Source: Oceanobacillus jeddahensis (GTDB taxonomy: Bacteria > Bacillota > Bacilli > Bacillales > Amphibacillaceae). Taken from it: a DNA stretch of 64,000 nucleotides. Under the pieces are notes generated by a model. It was not told where the DNA came from. It ran no database searches and saw nothing but the letters and a program-made list of their open reading frames with translations. The stretch is taken from NCBI RefSeq assembly GCF_000750635.1, contig NZ_CCDM010000001.1, forward strand, positions 868,001-932,000, written 5' to 3'. This document shows positions 44,842 to 53,880 of this stretch, piece by piece; within the stretch, counting starts at the first letter, position 1; every line of letters starts with the position of its first letter. The translations under genes and the position numbers were made by a program.

Positions 44842-46092
44842 GTGAAAAAAGTAATTATCATTGGGGGAGGCGTTATTGGTCTTACCAGTGCTTATTTTTT
44901 AAGAAAAGCAGGTGCGGAAGTAACGGTTATTGAAAAAGAAGAATTTGGCATGGCCTGCTCCAAGGGGAATCAAGGATGGGTCTGTCCTGCGATTCATGAG
45001 CCAGTACCGACACCTGGGTTGGTAGCGGAATCCTTACAAATGTTAATGAAAAAAGACAGCCCGCTTTATATCAAACCTTCTGCAATGCCACAACTTTCTG
45101 GATGGCTGACGCAATTCATGAAATATTGTAATGAAACTGATTTTAAAAAAGGGGAAAAGGCTCTATTAACGACCAGTAAACACACCCTATCGCTATTTGA
45201 TGATATTCAAAAAGATGGTGTTGATTTCGAACTACATAAAAAAGGAATGTTATTTGTATTTCTCTATGAAGCGAACCTTAAGAAGAAGCTGGAACGTCTG
45301 GAATCTGTTTCACAGCAGTACGGGCATCAAAAACCGGAGTATAAAAGCAAGGAGGAGGTTAAAGCGTTGGAACCAGCTCTTTCCGATAATGTAAAGGGTG
45401 GAATCTTTTTAGAAAATCAATATCACATTCGTCCAGAATCCTTTTCAAAAGGGATGGTTGAAAAATTAAAAGAAATGGGAGTCAAGCTGTATTCGAATAC
45501 AGAGGTTATCGATATTGAAAAGCAGGACAATCACATTACTTCCATAAAAACAAAAGATGAAACTTTTGAAGCGAATGCATTCTTATTAGCAGCCGGAGCA
45601 TGGTCTGATGATTTAGGAAAAAAGATAAATTATAAGCTGCCGCTGACTGCAGGAAAAGGCTATAGCATTACGATCACAAATCCAAAAACAGAACTGGATC
45701 ATCCGCTTTATCTAGGCGATTTAAAAGGAGGGGTCACTCCATTTCATCATGCTGTCCGCATCGGAGGAACAATGGAGCTTTCCGGGAAAAATCTAAGATT
45801 GGATAAGAAGCGTGTTCAGGGCATCCGTTATGCAGTATCTCAATATTTAGAGGAAGAAATTCAAGGAGATAATGAAGAAGAATGGGGAGGAATGAGACCA
45901 ATGACTCCCGATGGAATGCCCGCCATTGGAGGTATACCTCATCTGGATAATATGTATATTTGCACCGGACATGCGATGGTAGGTTTAGCAATGGCTCCCG
46001 TTAGCGGAAAAATGATTTCTGAAATTATTCTATCAGGGAAAACAGATTTTGACATGGAAGCTTTCTCACCAGCACGATTTGAAAAATCTTAA
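44842..46092 (+). CDS. D-amino-acid dehydrogenase-like FAD oxidoreductase (DadA family)
   Basis: A 416-residue flavoprotein of the DAO family. The N-terminal FAD fold is KKVIIIGGGVIGLTSAYFLRKAGAEVTVIEKEEFGMACSKGNQGWV (the CSxxNxG position is typical of DadA). The C-terminal FAD site is GGMRPMTPDGMPAIGG...CTGHAMVGLAMAP. It should oxidatively deaminate D-amino acids or a similar amine to a keto acid. The start is GTG after AAAGGAG. It lies 17 bases upstream of an SSS symporter gene, so the two probably take up and oxidise the same substrate. Substrate (D-alanine, D-proline, other) is not evident. Confidence 0.87.
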   Translation: MKKVIIIGGGVIGLTSAYFLRKAGAEVTVIEKEEFGMACSKGNQGWVCPAIHEPVPTPGLVAESLQMLMKKDSPLYIKPSAMPQLSGWLTQFMKYCNETDFKKGEKALLTTSKHTLSLFDDIQKDGVDFELHKKGMLFVFLYEANLKKKLERLESVSQQYGHQKPEYKSKEEVKALEPALSDNVKGGIFLENQYHIRPESFSKGMVEKLKEMGVKLYSNTEVIDIEKQDNHITSIKTKDETFEANAFLLAAGAWSDDLGKKINYKLPLTAGKGYSITITNPKTELDHPLYLGDLKGGVTPFHHAVRIGGTMELSGKNLRLDKKRVQGIRYAVSQYLEEEIQGDNEEEWGGMRPMTPDGMPAIGGIPHLDNMYICTGHAMVGLAMAPVSGKMISEIILSGKTDFDMEAFSPARFEKS

Positions 46093-46109
46093 AATGAGGG
46101 GGAAGATAT

Positions 46110-47558
46110 ATGCCAGTAAGCACTTTTGATGTGATTATCGTATTATTTTATTTAGCACTCGTCTTATATATTGGTTATTATTCCATGAGAAGAATATCCA
46201 GTTTTAAAGATTATACCGTTGCAGGCCGTTCCATGCCAATGGGTCTAATTTTTGCGACGCTTGCAGCAACATTAGCTGGCGGAGGAGCAACGATAGGCAG
46301 GGTAGCGTTCGTTTATGAGACAGGAGTGGTTATCTTTCTGGCTGTTTTTGGTGTCGTTTTCAGTCAAATTCTAATTGGTCAGTTTGTTGCTCCGCGTGTT
46401 AGAAGCCTGGGAAATGTCTACACTGTAGGAGATGTTTTTGGATATTTTTATGGACGCTCAGGAAAACTGGTCTCCGGCATCTTTTCTTTCTTGTACAGTG
46501 TAGGAATGTTTGGTGTACAGGTTTTGGCAATGGGAAGAATACTGGAGACCTTGACGGGATTCGATTATATTTCAATGACTATTTTAGGATCTGTCATTAC
46601 GGTGCTCTATACGTGGGGAGGAGGAATGCTTGCTGTTATTTATACGGACGCCATTCAATTTATTATTTTAACTGTCGGCATTGCAACCATGTTGACATTG
46701 TCGCTAAATAATATCGGCGGCGTACCAGGAATCGTTGAACAAGTAAGTGCGATCGATGCCAGTATTTTAGATTTTACCGGCGGCTGGACAATTGCAGCCA
46801 TGATTGCTTTTTTCTTAACTTTCTTACTTGGCGAGGCACTGGCTCCTTTTTATATACAGCGGTATGCTTCATCGAGAAATGCGCTGGACAGTAAACGATC
46901 TGTTACATACCTGGGTATATTTTACTTTTTCATGACAACAGTTGTCATTTTTATCGGATTGGCTGGAGTGATTCTTCTTCCAGGTACAGATCCGGATCTC
47001 GTATTTACCTCTTTGATCATAGAACATATGCCAACAGGAGCTATCGGCTTGTTTTTTGGAGGACTTATAGCAGCTGTCATGTCTACCGGAGATTCTATTT
47101 TAAATACATCTTCCACTATTTTCACAAGGGACATCTATCAGGAATTTATTAATCCTAAAGCAACGGATAAGCAAATGCTTCATCTTGCTAGATGGTCTAC
47201 ACTTATCGTAGGCGTTGGTGGAATTGTCGTTGCACTTTTAATCCCGAACGTTTTTGACTTAATGGTATTTATTTTTGACCTCTGGGCACCAACCATTGTT
47301 CCGGTCATTATTATTGCATTAGTATGGGGAAAAGCAAGGGAGCGGAAAGTTTCGCCATATACTGCGATACCAGCAATACTGGCAGGGATTGTTTCTTCTC
47401 TCCTTTGGGAGTACGGTTTCAACGAGCCATTTGAAATACCTGCATTAATAGTCGGTATCTGTGCAAATTTACTTACATTCTTTATTGTGCATCTATTTAC
47501 GAAGAATAAACAGCCAACCCGGGCATTTATGCAAGAAGATCTCGATCCGGAAGGGTAA
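46110..47558 (+). CDS. SSS-family sodium:solute symporter
   Basis: A 482-residue transporter with about 13 helices of the sodium/solute symporter family (PutP-like). Visible markers are YSMRRISSFKDYTVAGRSMPMGLIFATLAATLAGGGATIGR in the first helices, GGMLAVIYTDAIQFIIL, and AAVMSTGDSILNTSSTIFTRDIYQ with the Ser/Thr sodium-site region. Coupling to the upstream DadA-like gene implies an amino acid substrate. A GAGGGGGA ribosome binding site lies in the short gap. A tiny membrane protein gene follows 20 bases later. Confidence 0.9.
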   Translation: MPVSTFDVIIVLFYLALVLYIGYYSMRRISSFKDYTVAGRSMPMGLIFATLAATLAGGGATIGRVAFVYETGVVIFLAVFGVVFSQILIGQFVAPRVRSLGNVYTVGDVFGYFYGRSGKLVSGIFSFLYSVGMFGVQVLAMGRILETLTGFDYISMTILGSVITVLYTWGGGMLAVIYTDAIQFIILTVGIATMLTLSLNNIGGVPGIVEQVSAIDASILDFTGGWTIAAMIAFFLTFLLGEALAPFYIQRYASSRNALDSKRSVTYLGIFYFFMTTVVIFIGLAGVILLPGTDPDLVFTSLIIEHMPTGAIGLFFGGLIAAVMSTGDSILNTSSTIFTRDIYQEFINPKATDKQMLHLARWSTLIVGVGGIVVALLIPNVFDLMVFIFDLWAPTIVPVIIIALVWGKARERKVSPYTAIPAILAGIVSSLLWEYGFNEPFEIPALIVGICANLLTFFIVHLFTKNKQPTRAFMQEDLDPEG

Positions 47559-47577
47559 AGAGAGAGGAGAATAACAA

Positions 47578-47709
47578 ATGATATTTTGGGAGATTTTAGC
47601 TTATTTATCTATCGGTATTTGTTATTTTGGAGTAATTGCGGTGATTTATGGATGGATAAAATTTGGTGTGGAACAGAAGAGAAGAAGAAGCGGGGGTGTT
47701 GATGAATAG
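47578..47709 (+). CDS. Small single-TM accessory protein of the symporter
   Basis: A 43-residue ORF, MIFWEILAYLSIGICYFGVI..., with one TM helix (about 5-28) and a basic tail (EQKRRRSGG). GAGAGGAG precedes the ATG at the right distance, and it follows the symporter by 19 bases. Tiny membrane proteins after SSS symporter genes are known as symporter small accessory proteins; this one fits by size, topology and position. It lies before the operon terminator. Confidence 0.75.
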   Translation: MIFWEILAYLSIGICYFGVIAVIYGWIKFGVEQKRRRSGGVDE

Positions 47710-47753
47710 GCTTGGCAGAAGGTACAGATTGAAGTTAAAAGATTGATGAATAG

Positions 47754-47796
47754 AAATTCCCTTGGGTTCAATGCGATAGAACTCAAGGGAATTTTT
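47754..47796 (+). terminator. Terminator of the dehydrogenase-symporter operon
   Basis: AAATTCCCTTGGGTTC pairs with GAACTCAAGGGAATTT (one mismatch) and is followed by TTTATTT. Confidence 0.85.
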
Positions 47797-47866
47797 ATTT
47801 GATTGGAGATTTAGATTTCTTTATTTATCATTTGTTAAACCAAAAAACACCCCCCCAAAAGCAAAC

Positions 47867-49351
47867 TCACCTATACACCGACTGCAAAGCAGGATGTAAT
47901 TTCTTAAAAGTTTCATATTGCCTTGCATAAACTCCTACTCTTTCTTGATTCGGCGTATAGTTCTTACTCGGAATGTTTCTCACAAAACTATTCACAAACT
48001 GCCGATAAGATTCACACCATCCCAGCTCGATAAAAGCAGTAGACGCGACCCCAATAGAAGGTAGATACTCACTATTTAATGGAACTCGAATTGGGTGGTT
48101 CATAATATCTGTCATCATTTGACACCAATTATTGCTTTTTGATACACCGCCAATTAATGTAATCGTACGCTGGTCCTTTAAATCATACATTTCTAATGTT
48201 TGTTTTAAGGAGAAAGTTACACCTTCCAGGGCTGCTCGTGCTAGATCTTTTCGCTCTGTATGTGGAGTGATTCCCCAATACGCGCCTCTTGCTTGTGGAT
48301 CAATCATTGGGTTCCGTTCCCCGTTTAAATAAGGCAAAAATAATACACCGCCGCTGCCTGGCTCCGTTTGTTCGATTAACGTTTCAAATGTTTCATATTT
48401 ATGTGCAACATGTTGGTCAATATACAATTGAGCTGCCCATTGGTGGACATTTCCCACATTAAGTAATGGCGCAACCGATATACGATGTGATTTTTCTACA
48501 AAAGCCAGATTAAAATGACTTTCTGATAAGGAGTCTAACTGTCCTTTATTCCTTTCTACGATTGCCAGCCAGCCGGTTGTACCCATATAAAAATAACAAT
48601 CATTTTCATGAACTGCACCAGCCCCGAGGGTGGTTGCTCCTGCATCACCAGTTCCATTGATGACAATAGTCGAGGTCGAAAATCCGGTGAGTTTACTGGC
48701 TTCTTCTGTGATTGTTCCTATTACACTATCTGCTTCTAGTAATGCAGGCAATTTTTCTTCATCCATCCTGCAAGTTTGATAGATTGTCTCGTTCCAGGCA
48801 CGATTTTTAAGATCCATCATTCCAGTAGTGGCTGCGGTTATTGGATCAGTGACTGCTTCTTGAGTCAATTTATAAATAACATAGTCCTTTGAACTAAATA
48901 CAAATTGCTTTGTATTTTTATACTGGCTAGGGGAATGCTTTTCCAACCATTTTATTTTTGCCAGTGGTGTTGAGGCGCTTACATTATTCCCCGTATGACT
49001 GCGAATTTCCGAATACTGCTTATTTACCCATTCCGCTTCTTTTCCAGCTCTCGTATCAGAATATAAAATAGCGCGATACGCAACCACTTCACTAATTGAA
49101 ATGACATCTTCCATTTGTCCTGAAAAGGTTATTGCCCGAACAGATTCAGGAGAAATGCCGTTTTTCCACCAGAGCGATGCAATATGGATTACCGCTTCCC
49201 ACCAATCCTCAGGCTGCTGTTCAACCATACCTTCTTCAGATACAAAGGTTGTTAATTCAACCGAATGTTCTTTCATAAGCTGCACTTCTTTATCAACCAA
49301 AATTCCTTTTACTGCTGTTGTTCCGATATCAAAAACAGCTACATATGTCAT
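47867..49351 (-). CDS. FGGY-family carbohydrate kinase (gluconokinase/xylulokinase type)
   Basis: A 494-residue sugar kinase. The N-terminal phosphate-binding fold is VAVFDIGTTAVKGILVD, TFSGQMEDVI marks the sugar site, and VINGTGDAGATTLGAG and LIGGVSKSNNWCQMMTDIMNHPI belong to the C-terminal FGGY domain. Substrate is not resolved: the family contains xylulo-, glucono-, ribulo- and glycerol kinases, and a gluconokinase or xylulokinase reading is closest by eye. ATG at 49351 follows GTGGGGG; an upstream in-frame ATG adds 37 residues of non-family sequence. It stands alone, without transporter or regulator. Confidence 0.82.
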   Translation of the reverse strand: MTYVAVFDIGTTAVKGILVDKEVQLMKEHSVELTTFVSEEGMVEQQPEDWWEAVIHIASLWWKNGISPESVRAITFSGQMEDVISISEVVAYRAILYSDTRAGKEAEWVNKQYSEIRSHTGNNVSASTPLAKIKWLEKHSPSQYKNTKQFVFSSKDYVIYKLTQEAVTDPITAATTGMMDLKNRAWNETIYQTCRMDEEKLPALLEADSVIGTITEEASKLTGFSTSTIVINGTGDAGATTLGAGAVHENDCYFYMGTTGWLAIVERNKGQLDSLSESHFNLAFVEKSHRISVAPLLNVGNVHQWAAQLYIDQHVAHKYETFETLIEQTEPGSGGVLFLPYLNGERNPMIDPQARGAYWGITPHTERKDLARAALEGVTFSLKQTLEMYDLKDQRTITLIGGVSKSNNWCQMMTDIMNHPIRVPLNSEYLPSIGVASTAFIELGWCESYRQFVNSFVRNIPSKNYTPNQERVGVYARQYETFKKLHPALQSVYR

Positions 49352-49747
49352 ATTACCCCCACTTTTTCTACGATTGTTTTTATTCACCAATATATTGATA
49401 TCATGCGACTTTCTCTTATAAAGCTGCAAGCCGGATGAATTCACTGCCTGCAGTAATGCCATCGTAACCTCTTGTATAATAAAGCTGCATGTAAATAAGT
49501 ATGATACTATTATACATGATTTTTCAGGTTTAATTGGCAGAAGACTCTGAATAACTGGGAGGATTCAGACAAAGAACAATTCATTCTTAAATATTGCAAT
49601 ATGTATTTATACTTTGAACAGCGGACGTCTTTTTGTTTTTATCATACAGGTCAACTCTTACTGAAAAAATGTATTATCTACTATTAGCTTTGTCCAATCT
49701 CCTTTTCTAGAATTACGTATATTGAATACGAAAGGAGTGATAAAGTT

Positions 49748-49993
49748 ATGTGTTATTCTTACGATCCATGTAAAAAGAAGCATGACAATCATTGTAAATG
49801 CCGCTGTCACAAGAAGAAAGAGCGTCATCATGATTGGTGTTGGGGAAATGATTACTATGGTAATCAAGACCACGATAAATGCCGGAAAGATAATCGTTAT
49901 GATGACCGAGACTATGATAGATACCAAGAAAGTAACTATCGTAGCAAACGATGTAAGAAAAAATATTGTCATTGCTGTAACAGGTATTATTAA
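49748..49993 (+). CDS. Small Cys/His/Tyr-rich protein, possible spore-coat component
   Basis: An 81-residue highly charged protein with paired Cys-His motifs (CYSYDPCKKKH, HCKCRCHKKKERHHDWCWG, CKKKYCHCCNRYY) and a central Asp/Arg/Tyr-rich part. It has nine Cys, eight His, many Tyr and no hydrophobic core. A clear AAAGGAGTG ribosome binding site precedes the ATG, and a terminator follows. Composition resembles cross-linking coat or crust proteins of spores, or a metal-binding peptide; no named family was recognised. An overlapping longer frame from 49722 is less plausible (no ribosome binding site). Confidence 0.65.
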   Translation: MCYSYDPCKKKHDNHCKCRCHKKKERHHDWCWGNDYYGNQDHDKCRKDNRYDDRDYDRYQESNYRSKRCKKKYCHCCNRYY

Positions 49994-50043
49994 AGACAAA
50001 CAGTTGTGTCCCCTCTAAAAGTTATCATTTTAATTAGGCTGGT

Positions 50044-50095
50044 AATTGGCTGTATTATGTTCGGATTGGACTCCCCTTAATACAGCCAATTTTCT
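50044..50095 (+). terminator. Terminator of the Cys/His-rich gene
   Basis: A 14-bp stem, AATTGGCTGTATTA (50044-50057) with its complement at 50078-50091, then TTCT. It lies 50 bases past the stop. Confidence 0.75.
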
Positions 50096-50162
50096 ACCTA
50101 TAACGTTTCAATTACAATAAAGCGGTTTAAGAAATACCTTGAAATAAAGCTGCGAAATTCTA

Positions 50163-50192
50163 TCCCTTTGGATTCTTTCTTGTCCAAAGGGA
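50163..50192. repeat. Hairpin TCCCTTTGGA / TCCAAAGGGA
   Basis: A 10-bp perfect inverted repeat with a 10-base loop between the Cys/His-rich gene and the SRPBCC gene. The following CTTATTATGG is not a good T-tract, so it may be a secondary terminator or unrelated. Confidence 0.45.
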
Positions 50193-50372
50193 CTTATTAT
50201 GGTTAAAATAAGGTAGCTGACCAATAATTTGGCTATATTACTGAAAATGAAATCATCCTTAGGAGATGAAATAGGTTGCTAAAATAAATTTAGTGAAATA
50301 AGAAATAAGGAAGAGCACCGTAGGGTATAATGACAAAGAGAAATATTAATTTGAAGGAGAGTTGATTTTGTT

Positions 50373-50816
50373 ATGGATACGCAAGTAACTACAAAACTTA
50401 AAATACATAAGCCAGCTAATGAGGTGTTTGAAGCAATCGTAGATCCTTTGGAGATTGGAAATTACTGGTTCTCCTCGAGTTCCGAGAGATGGGAAGAAGG
50501 CAAGTCCATTACTTTGAGGTATGATGAATATGGAGCAGAAGGAAAAATAAATATATTAAAAATCGAGGAAAACAAGAAAATCGAATTTTCATGGGGTGAA
50601 GAATCTAATGAAGAAACAGTTGTTACCATTACACTTAAAGAGTTTGATCATACAAGTACAGTTATAGAAGTGAACGAATCAGGCCTTAATGAACATGATC
50701 CTGAAGTAGTAAACAAAATGCTGGGACAAAAAGAAGGCTGGGTATATACGTTAACTTGTTTAAAGGGCTATTTGGAACATGGAATTCGTGATTTGAGAGC
50801 ATCCTTAGTTCATTAG
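50373..50816 (+). CDS. SRPBCC-superfamily (AHSA1-like) protein
   Basis: A 147-residue soluble START/Bet v1-like protein. The N-terminus TTKLKIHKPANEVFEAIVDPLEIGNYWF is the usual AHSA1 opening. KINILKIEENKKIEFSW, TVVTITLKEFDHTSTVIEVNESG and a final helix with GWVYTLTCLKGYLEHGI complete the fold. Such proteins bind hydrophobic ligands or act as stress-related co-chaperone-like factors; the specific role is unknown. The ribosome binding site AAGGAGAG is somewhat distant (13 bases) from the ATG. No operon partner. Confidence 0.85.
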   Translation: MDTQVTTKLKIHKPANEVFEAIVDPLEIGNYWFSSSSERWEEGKSITLRYDEYGAEGKINILKIEENKKIEFSWGEESNEETVVTITLKEFDHTSTVIEVNESGLNEHDPEVVNKMLGQKEGWVYTLTCLKGYLEHGIRDLRASLVH

Positions 50817-50992
50817 TCAGGAACATTTTAAATAAGCCCAATTATCTATCCTTATTGAACGAATTGATGAGATAGCTTAATGTCATGATACAAATTTAAG
50901 AATTATACGCTTATGCTGCGTGTGGATGGTTATTTTAGGTATCGTAAAATAAAAAAACTAGCCAAAAAACACGGAGGCAAGGTCAGTAGCAT

Positions 50993-51039
50993 AATAATCC
51001 CTTACTGTTCTGAAATGTACAGAAGGGATTATTTTTTGT
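50993..51039 (+). terminator. Orphan Rho-independent terminator
   Basis: AATAATCCCTT plus CTGT (one bulged A) pairs with ACAG plus AAGGGATTATT, followed by TTTTT. It lies 180 bases after the SRPBCC stop and could end that transcript. Confidence 0.7.
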
Positions 51040-51838
51040 TGGATTTTAAAAATAGGTATGAATTTCATAATTGCTCTTCCAAAAATACAAAGACGCATTC
51101 TTATTAATCGCATGATAGATACGATTTAAATTAATTACTTCATATTTTTGGGGAGGTTCTATATTTGGATGCCAGATAGATTTAGTTGTCGTGTAATGGT
51201 TATAAGAAGTACTTCTCCAGTCTTTTTATAGTTATCTAGTCAACTACCATTATATAAGGTTTGGATAAGTACTTCTTTTTTCGTGTCCTGAATTCGTTGG
51301 GAAGTAAGGCTTAAGAATTATGAGATTCATTCAGTTTGCTGAATATATCTTTACAAATTGGCGTTTTTTGTATTGAGAAACACATGCATTTATTCCGATT
51401 GTTTTTTCATTTATCTTCAATTACTTTTCACTCCTTTTCGAAAATGTCTTATCCATTCTTTTCAAGGTGACATCTGTTACAAAAACCTTGATATTAATAC
51501 GGAATTTAGCGAAAGAATTAGATATAGAACCTCCGTATGAGTGGGAACTCCCGACAAAATAGCCCGTTCCGTATAGATGCACCTCGGCTTTATTCCTACA
51601 CTAACCCCCTATCCTTCCCAAATGCTACACGATATAGCATTAATCAAAGGTAAAATGCTAATTATTGCGTATTTTCGAGATATTCTAAAATAAATGTAGA
51701 TATATCGCAATAAAGTAAAAATTCTATGAGCTAAACAGGAAATATCAAGCATACGGTCATTTTATACAGTTTTAAATTAATGATACATTTAGATATTAGA
51801 TCCATAAGTAAAATATTTTTTTCTAGGAGGTGCTAGTT

Positions 51839-51871
51839 TTGGAAAACTCAAGAAAATACTTAGAGGGATAG
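51839..51871 (+). pseudogene. Ten-codon frame behind a strong ribosome binding site
   Basis: TTG with GGAGG eight bases upstream (51826-51830) opens MENSRKYLEG and stops at TAG. It is either a leader peptide or the start of a decayed gene. Following sequence reads on past the stop for some 25 codons without recognisable similarity. Confidence 0.3.
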
Positions 51872-51976
51872 CCATCTTTGTTTCGTGTCAATTTTAATGT
51901 TGATTTCCATTCAGCATTTAGAATTACCACTAACATTAAAAAAGATCGCAGAAGCTAAATATTTAAGGAGGATGAT

Positions 51977-52000
51977 ATGATTTACAATCCATTTTTTTAA
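51977..52000 (+). other. Seven-codon leader-like frame upstream of the transporter
   Basis: ATG with AAGGAGGATGAT directly upstream encodes MIYNPFF and ends at TAA, 29 bases before the transporter start. The excellent ribosome binding site suggests it may be translated; a regulatory leader peptide or a gene remnant are both possible. Confidence 0.3.
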
Positions 52001-52029
52001 TAGGATATTAATAAAAAGGAGTGTATCGT

Positions 52030-53628
52030 TTGAAAAAAAAGTATATTGAAACGAAAGTACTATGGCCTGTTCTAATAATTTTACTGTTAGGGTTGGTTCC
52101 TGTTGGGGTAAATCCTTCGGCTGCGGAAGAGATTGTAGGCACTATATTAAGTTTCATTACGGGGAATTTTGGATGGGTTTTCGTCATATTTCCATTTATG
52201 ATACTTATCTTTTTCGCGTGGCTTGTTTTTGGTAAATATGGTCGTATTAAATTGGGGGATCCCAAAGATAAACCACAATTTTCAAATTTTAGTTGGTTTT
52301 CCATGATTTTTACGACGGGGATTGGTGCAGAAATCATGTATCAATCGGTAATTGAACCAATTACTTATACGACTGGCCCTCCATTTGGATTAGAAGCAGG
52401 AACATTAAGTGCAGCGGAGTGGGCACTGCCCTATGGTTTATTCCACTGGGGAATACTCGCGTGGGCTATCTATGCGCTGCCCAGTATTCCGATGGCATAT
52501 GCCCTATATGTTAAAAAAATACCTCATTTTAGACTCAGTGCTGCGTGCAAACCAATTCTAGGTAAACATGCTGACGGTTTACCGGGGAAAATCGTTGATG
52601 TAGCAATGATGCTTGGTTTAATTGGAGTAGTGGGAACAAGTATAGGCTTGGTTGCTCCTATGATAGCTGAGCTTTTGAGTGAAATGTTTCATATTCCTGT
52701 GACTTTGGGGTTATTGGTATTTGTTATTGCACTTTGGGTGATTATTTTTGGCGGAAGTGTATTCTTGGGTCTTGAAAGAGGGATTAAACGCTTATCAAAC
52801 TTTAATATCATTATTGTGGCAGTAATCACTATTTTTGTGTTTCTTGTTGGTCCAACAATATTTATGATGAGTAATACGATTGAAGCTTTAGGTAAAATGT
52901 TTAACAATTTTTTTGAAATGGGCTTAACGCTTGGATCCATCAATGGAGAAAGTTTTCCGCAGGATTGGACCGTTTTTTATTGGGCATGGTGGATTGGTTA
53001 TGCGTCATTAATTGGTTTGTTTACTGCCAGAATTTCCAGAGGGCGTACAATAAAACAAGTGATCATTACCCAATGCTTAATAGGACCAGTGGGCTGCTGG
53101 ATATTTTTTAGTGTTTTTGGAAATTACGCATTGAACATTCAATTATCTAATTTGATTCCAGTTGATTCGATCATGGCTGAAGGCGGGCAAACGGGAGTCA
53201 TCATGGCAGTTATTAACACGTTACCTCTTAGCGCAGTCATCATACCACTATTGGTAATAGCCTACTTAATATTCTCTGCAACAACGTTTGACACTGCTTC
53301 GTTGATCTTATCATCCGTTGCAAGTAAGAAACTGGATAGAACTGGACAACCACCTCGTCTTTACAGGTTATTTTGGGCGTTGATTCTTGGTGGAGTAGGC
53401 ATAATCATATTAGCTATAGGCGGCTTGGAAGCTGTTCAATTATCATCGGTTATTGTAGGCGTTCCCATGATTTTGGTTTTTGTGTTGATGACTATCTCTT
53501 TTATAAAATCTGTCAAAGAAGATTTTGGTGAGGGGAAAGCGACTTTAGTAAAAAATTCTAAATTACCAATCTCCGAATCTAATAATGATCAGGAATCGAA
53601 AGAAAATCAAGTGAAAAAGAGTAATTGA
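52030..53628 (+). CDS. BCCT-family betaine/choline/carnitine-type transporter
   Basis: A 532-residue, 12-TM transporter. BCCT signatures are FSMIFTTGIGAEIMYQSVIEP (variant of the GxGxG helix), YGLFHWGILAWAIYALPSIPMAYALYVKK and FYWAWWIGYASLIGLFTARISRGRTIKQ. The family imports glycine betaine, carnitine, choline or related compounds with Na+ or H+. The glycine helix reads GIGAE rather than GIGxG, suggesting an altered coupling or substrate. The TTG at 52030 lies eight bases after AGGAG and is preferred to a GTG three codons upstream. Osmoprotectant uptake would suit a halotolerant host; a role in feeding the carboxylase operon downstream is unproven. Confidence 0.87.
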   Translation: MKKKYIETKVLWPVLIILLLGLVPVGVNPSAAEEIVGTILSFITGNFGWVFVIFPFMILIFFAWLVFGKYGRIKLGDPKDKPQFSNFSWFSMIFTTGIGAEIMYQSVIEPITYTTGPPFGLEAGTLSAAEWALPYGLFHWGILAWAIYALPSIPMAYALYVKKIPHFRLSAACKPILGKHADGLPGKIVDVAMMLGLIGVVGTSIGLVAPMIAELLSEMFHIPVTLGLLVFVIALWVIIFGGSVFLGLERGIKRLSNFNIIIVAVITIFVFLVGPTIFMMSNTIEALGKMFNNFFEMGLTLGSINGESFPQDWTVFYWAWWIGYASLIGLFTARISRGRTIKQVIITQCLIGPVGCWIFFSVFGNYALNIQLSNLIPVDSIMAEGGQTGVIMAVINTLPLSAVIIPLLVIAYLIFSATTFDTASLILSSVASKKLDRTGQPPRLYRLFWALILGGVGIIILAIGGLEAVQLSSVIVGVPMILVFVLMTISFIKSVKEDFGEGKATLVKNSKLPISESNNDQESKENQVKKSN

Positions 53629-53741
53629 TAAACATGAGATACATTTATTCATCTAGCATCAAAATCACTAATACAACAGGATTATTCAATAAATAAAATT
53701 TTCATATAAGATAATTTTTTCGGAAAATTAATTTTTTAGTG

Positions 53742-53791
53742 TTGACAACAAACCGTCCAGACGGTTAACCTGATTATAGAAAACGCTTTAA
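53742..53791 (+). promoter_or_regulatory. Promoter of the carboxylase operon with TetR operator and possible cre site
   Basis: TTGACA at 53742-53747 is a consensus -35. The palindrome AACCGTCCAGACGGTT (53751-53766) sits immediately downstream, in the spacer, where a TetR-family repressor would block transcription. The same half-site ACCGTCCAGAC occurs at the tetR promoter (59630-59640). AGAAAACGCTTTAA (53778-53791) matches the CcpA cre consensus except at two positions. The -10 is poorly defined (TTAACC or further downstream). Confidence 0.7.
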
Positions 53792-53880
53792 AAAAGGGGA
53801 CGAGATCGTATGTAATGGATCCATGTTCTTCTTGAAGCAAGTTTAACCAGAGAGAAAAACAATGAAGGAGGAGTTGTGCA

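Larger units (their letters stand above)
50817..52029. other. 1.2-kb gene-poor stretch before the BCCT transporter
   Basis: No convincing full gene. It contains one good terminator (50993-51039) without a clear gene before it. A loose inverted repeat AAGAAGTACTT/AAGTACTTCTT at about 51204-51276 is followed by T residues. Two strong ribosome binding sites are followed by tiny frames (51839-51871 and 51977-52000). A 64-codon frame at 50913 runs through the terminator and has no ribosome binding site. The stretch looks like remnants of lost genes plus the transporter leader. Confidence 0.45.

Noticed and set aside
49658-50018. Longer frames on both strands around the Cys/His-rich gene
   Set aside because: The 49748 frame has the only good ribosome binding site and a distinctive composition; the others are frame-shifted or reverse shadows.
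50913-51107. 64-codon plus-strand frame after the SRPBCC gene
   Set aside because: No ribosome binding site, and the frame runs through a strong terminator hairpin.
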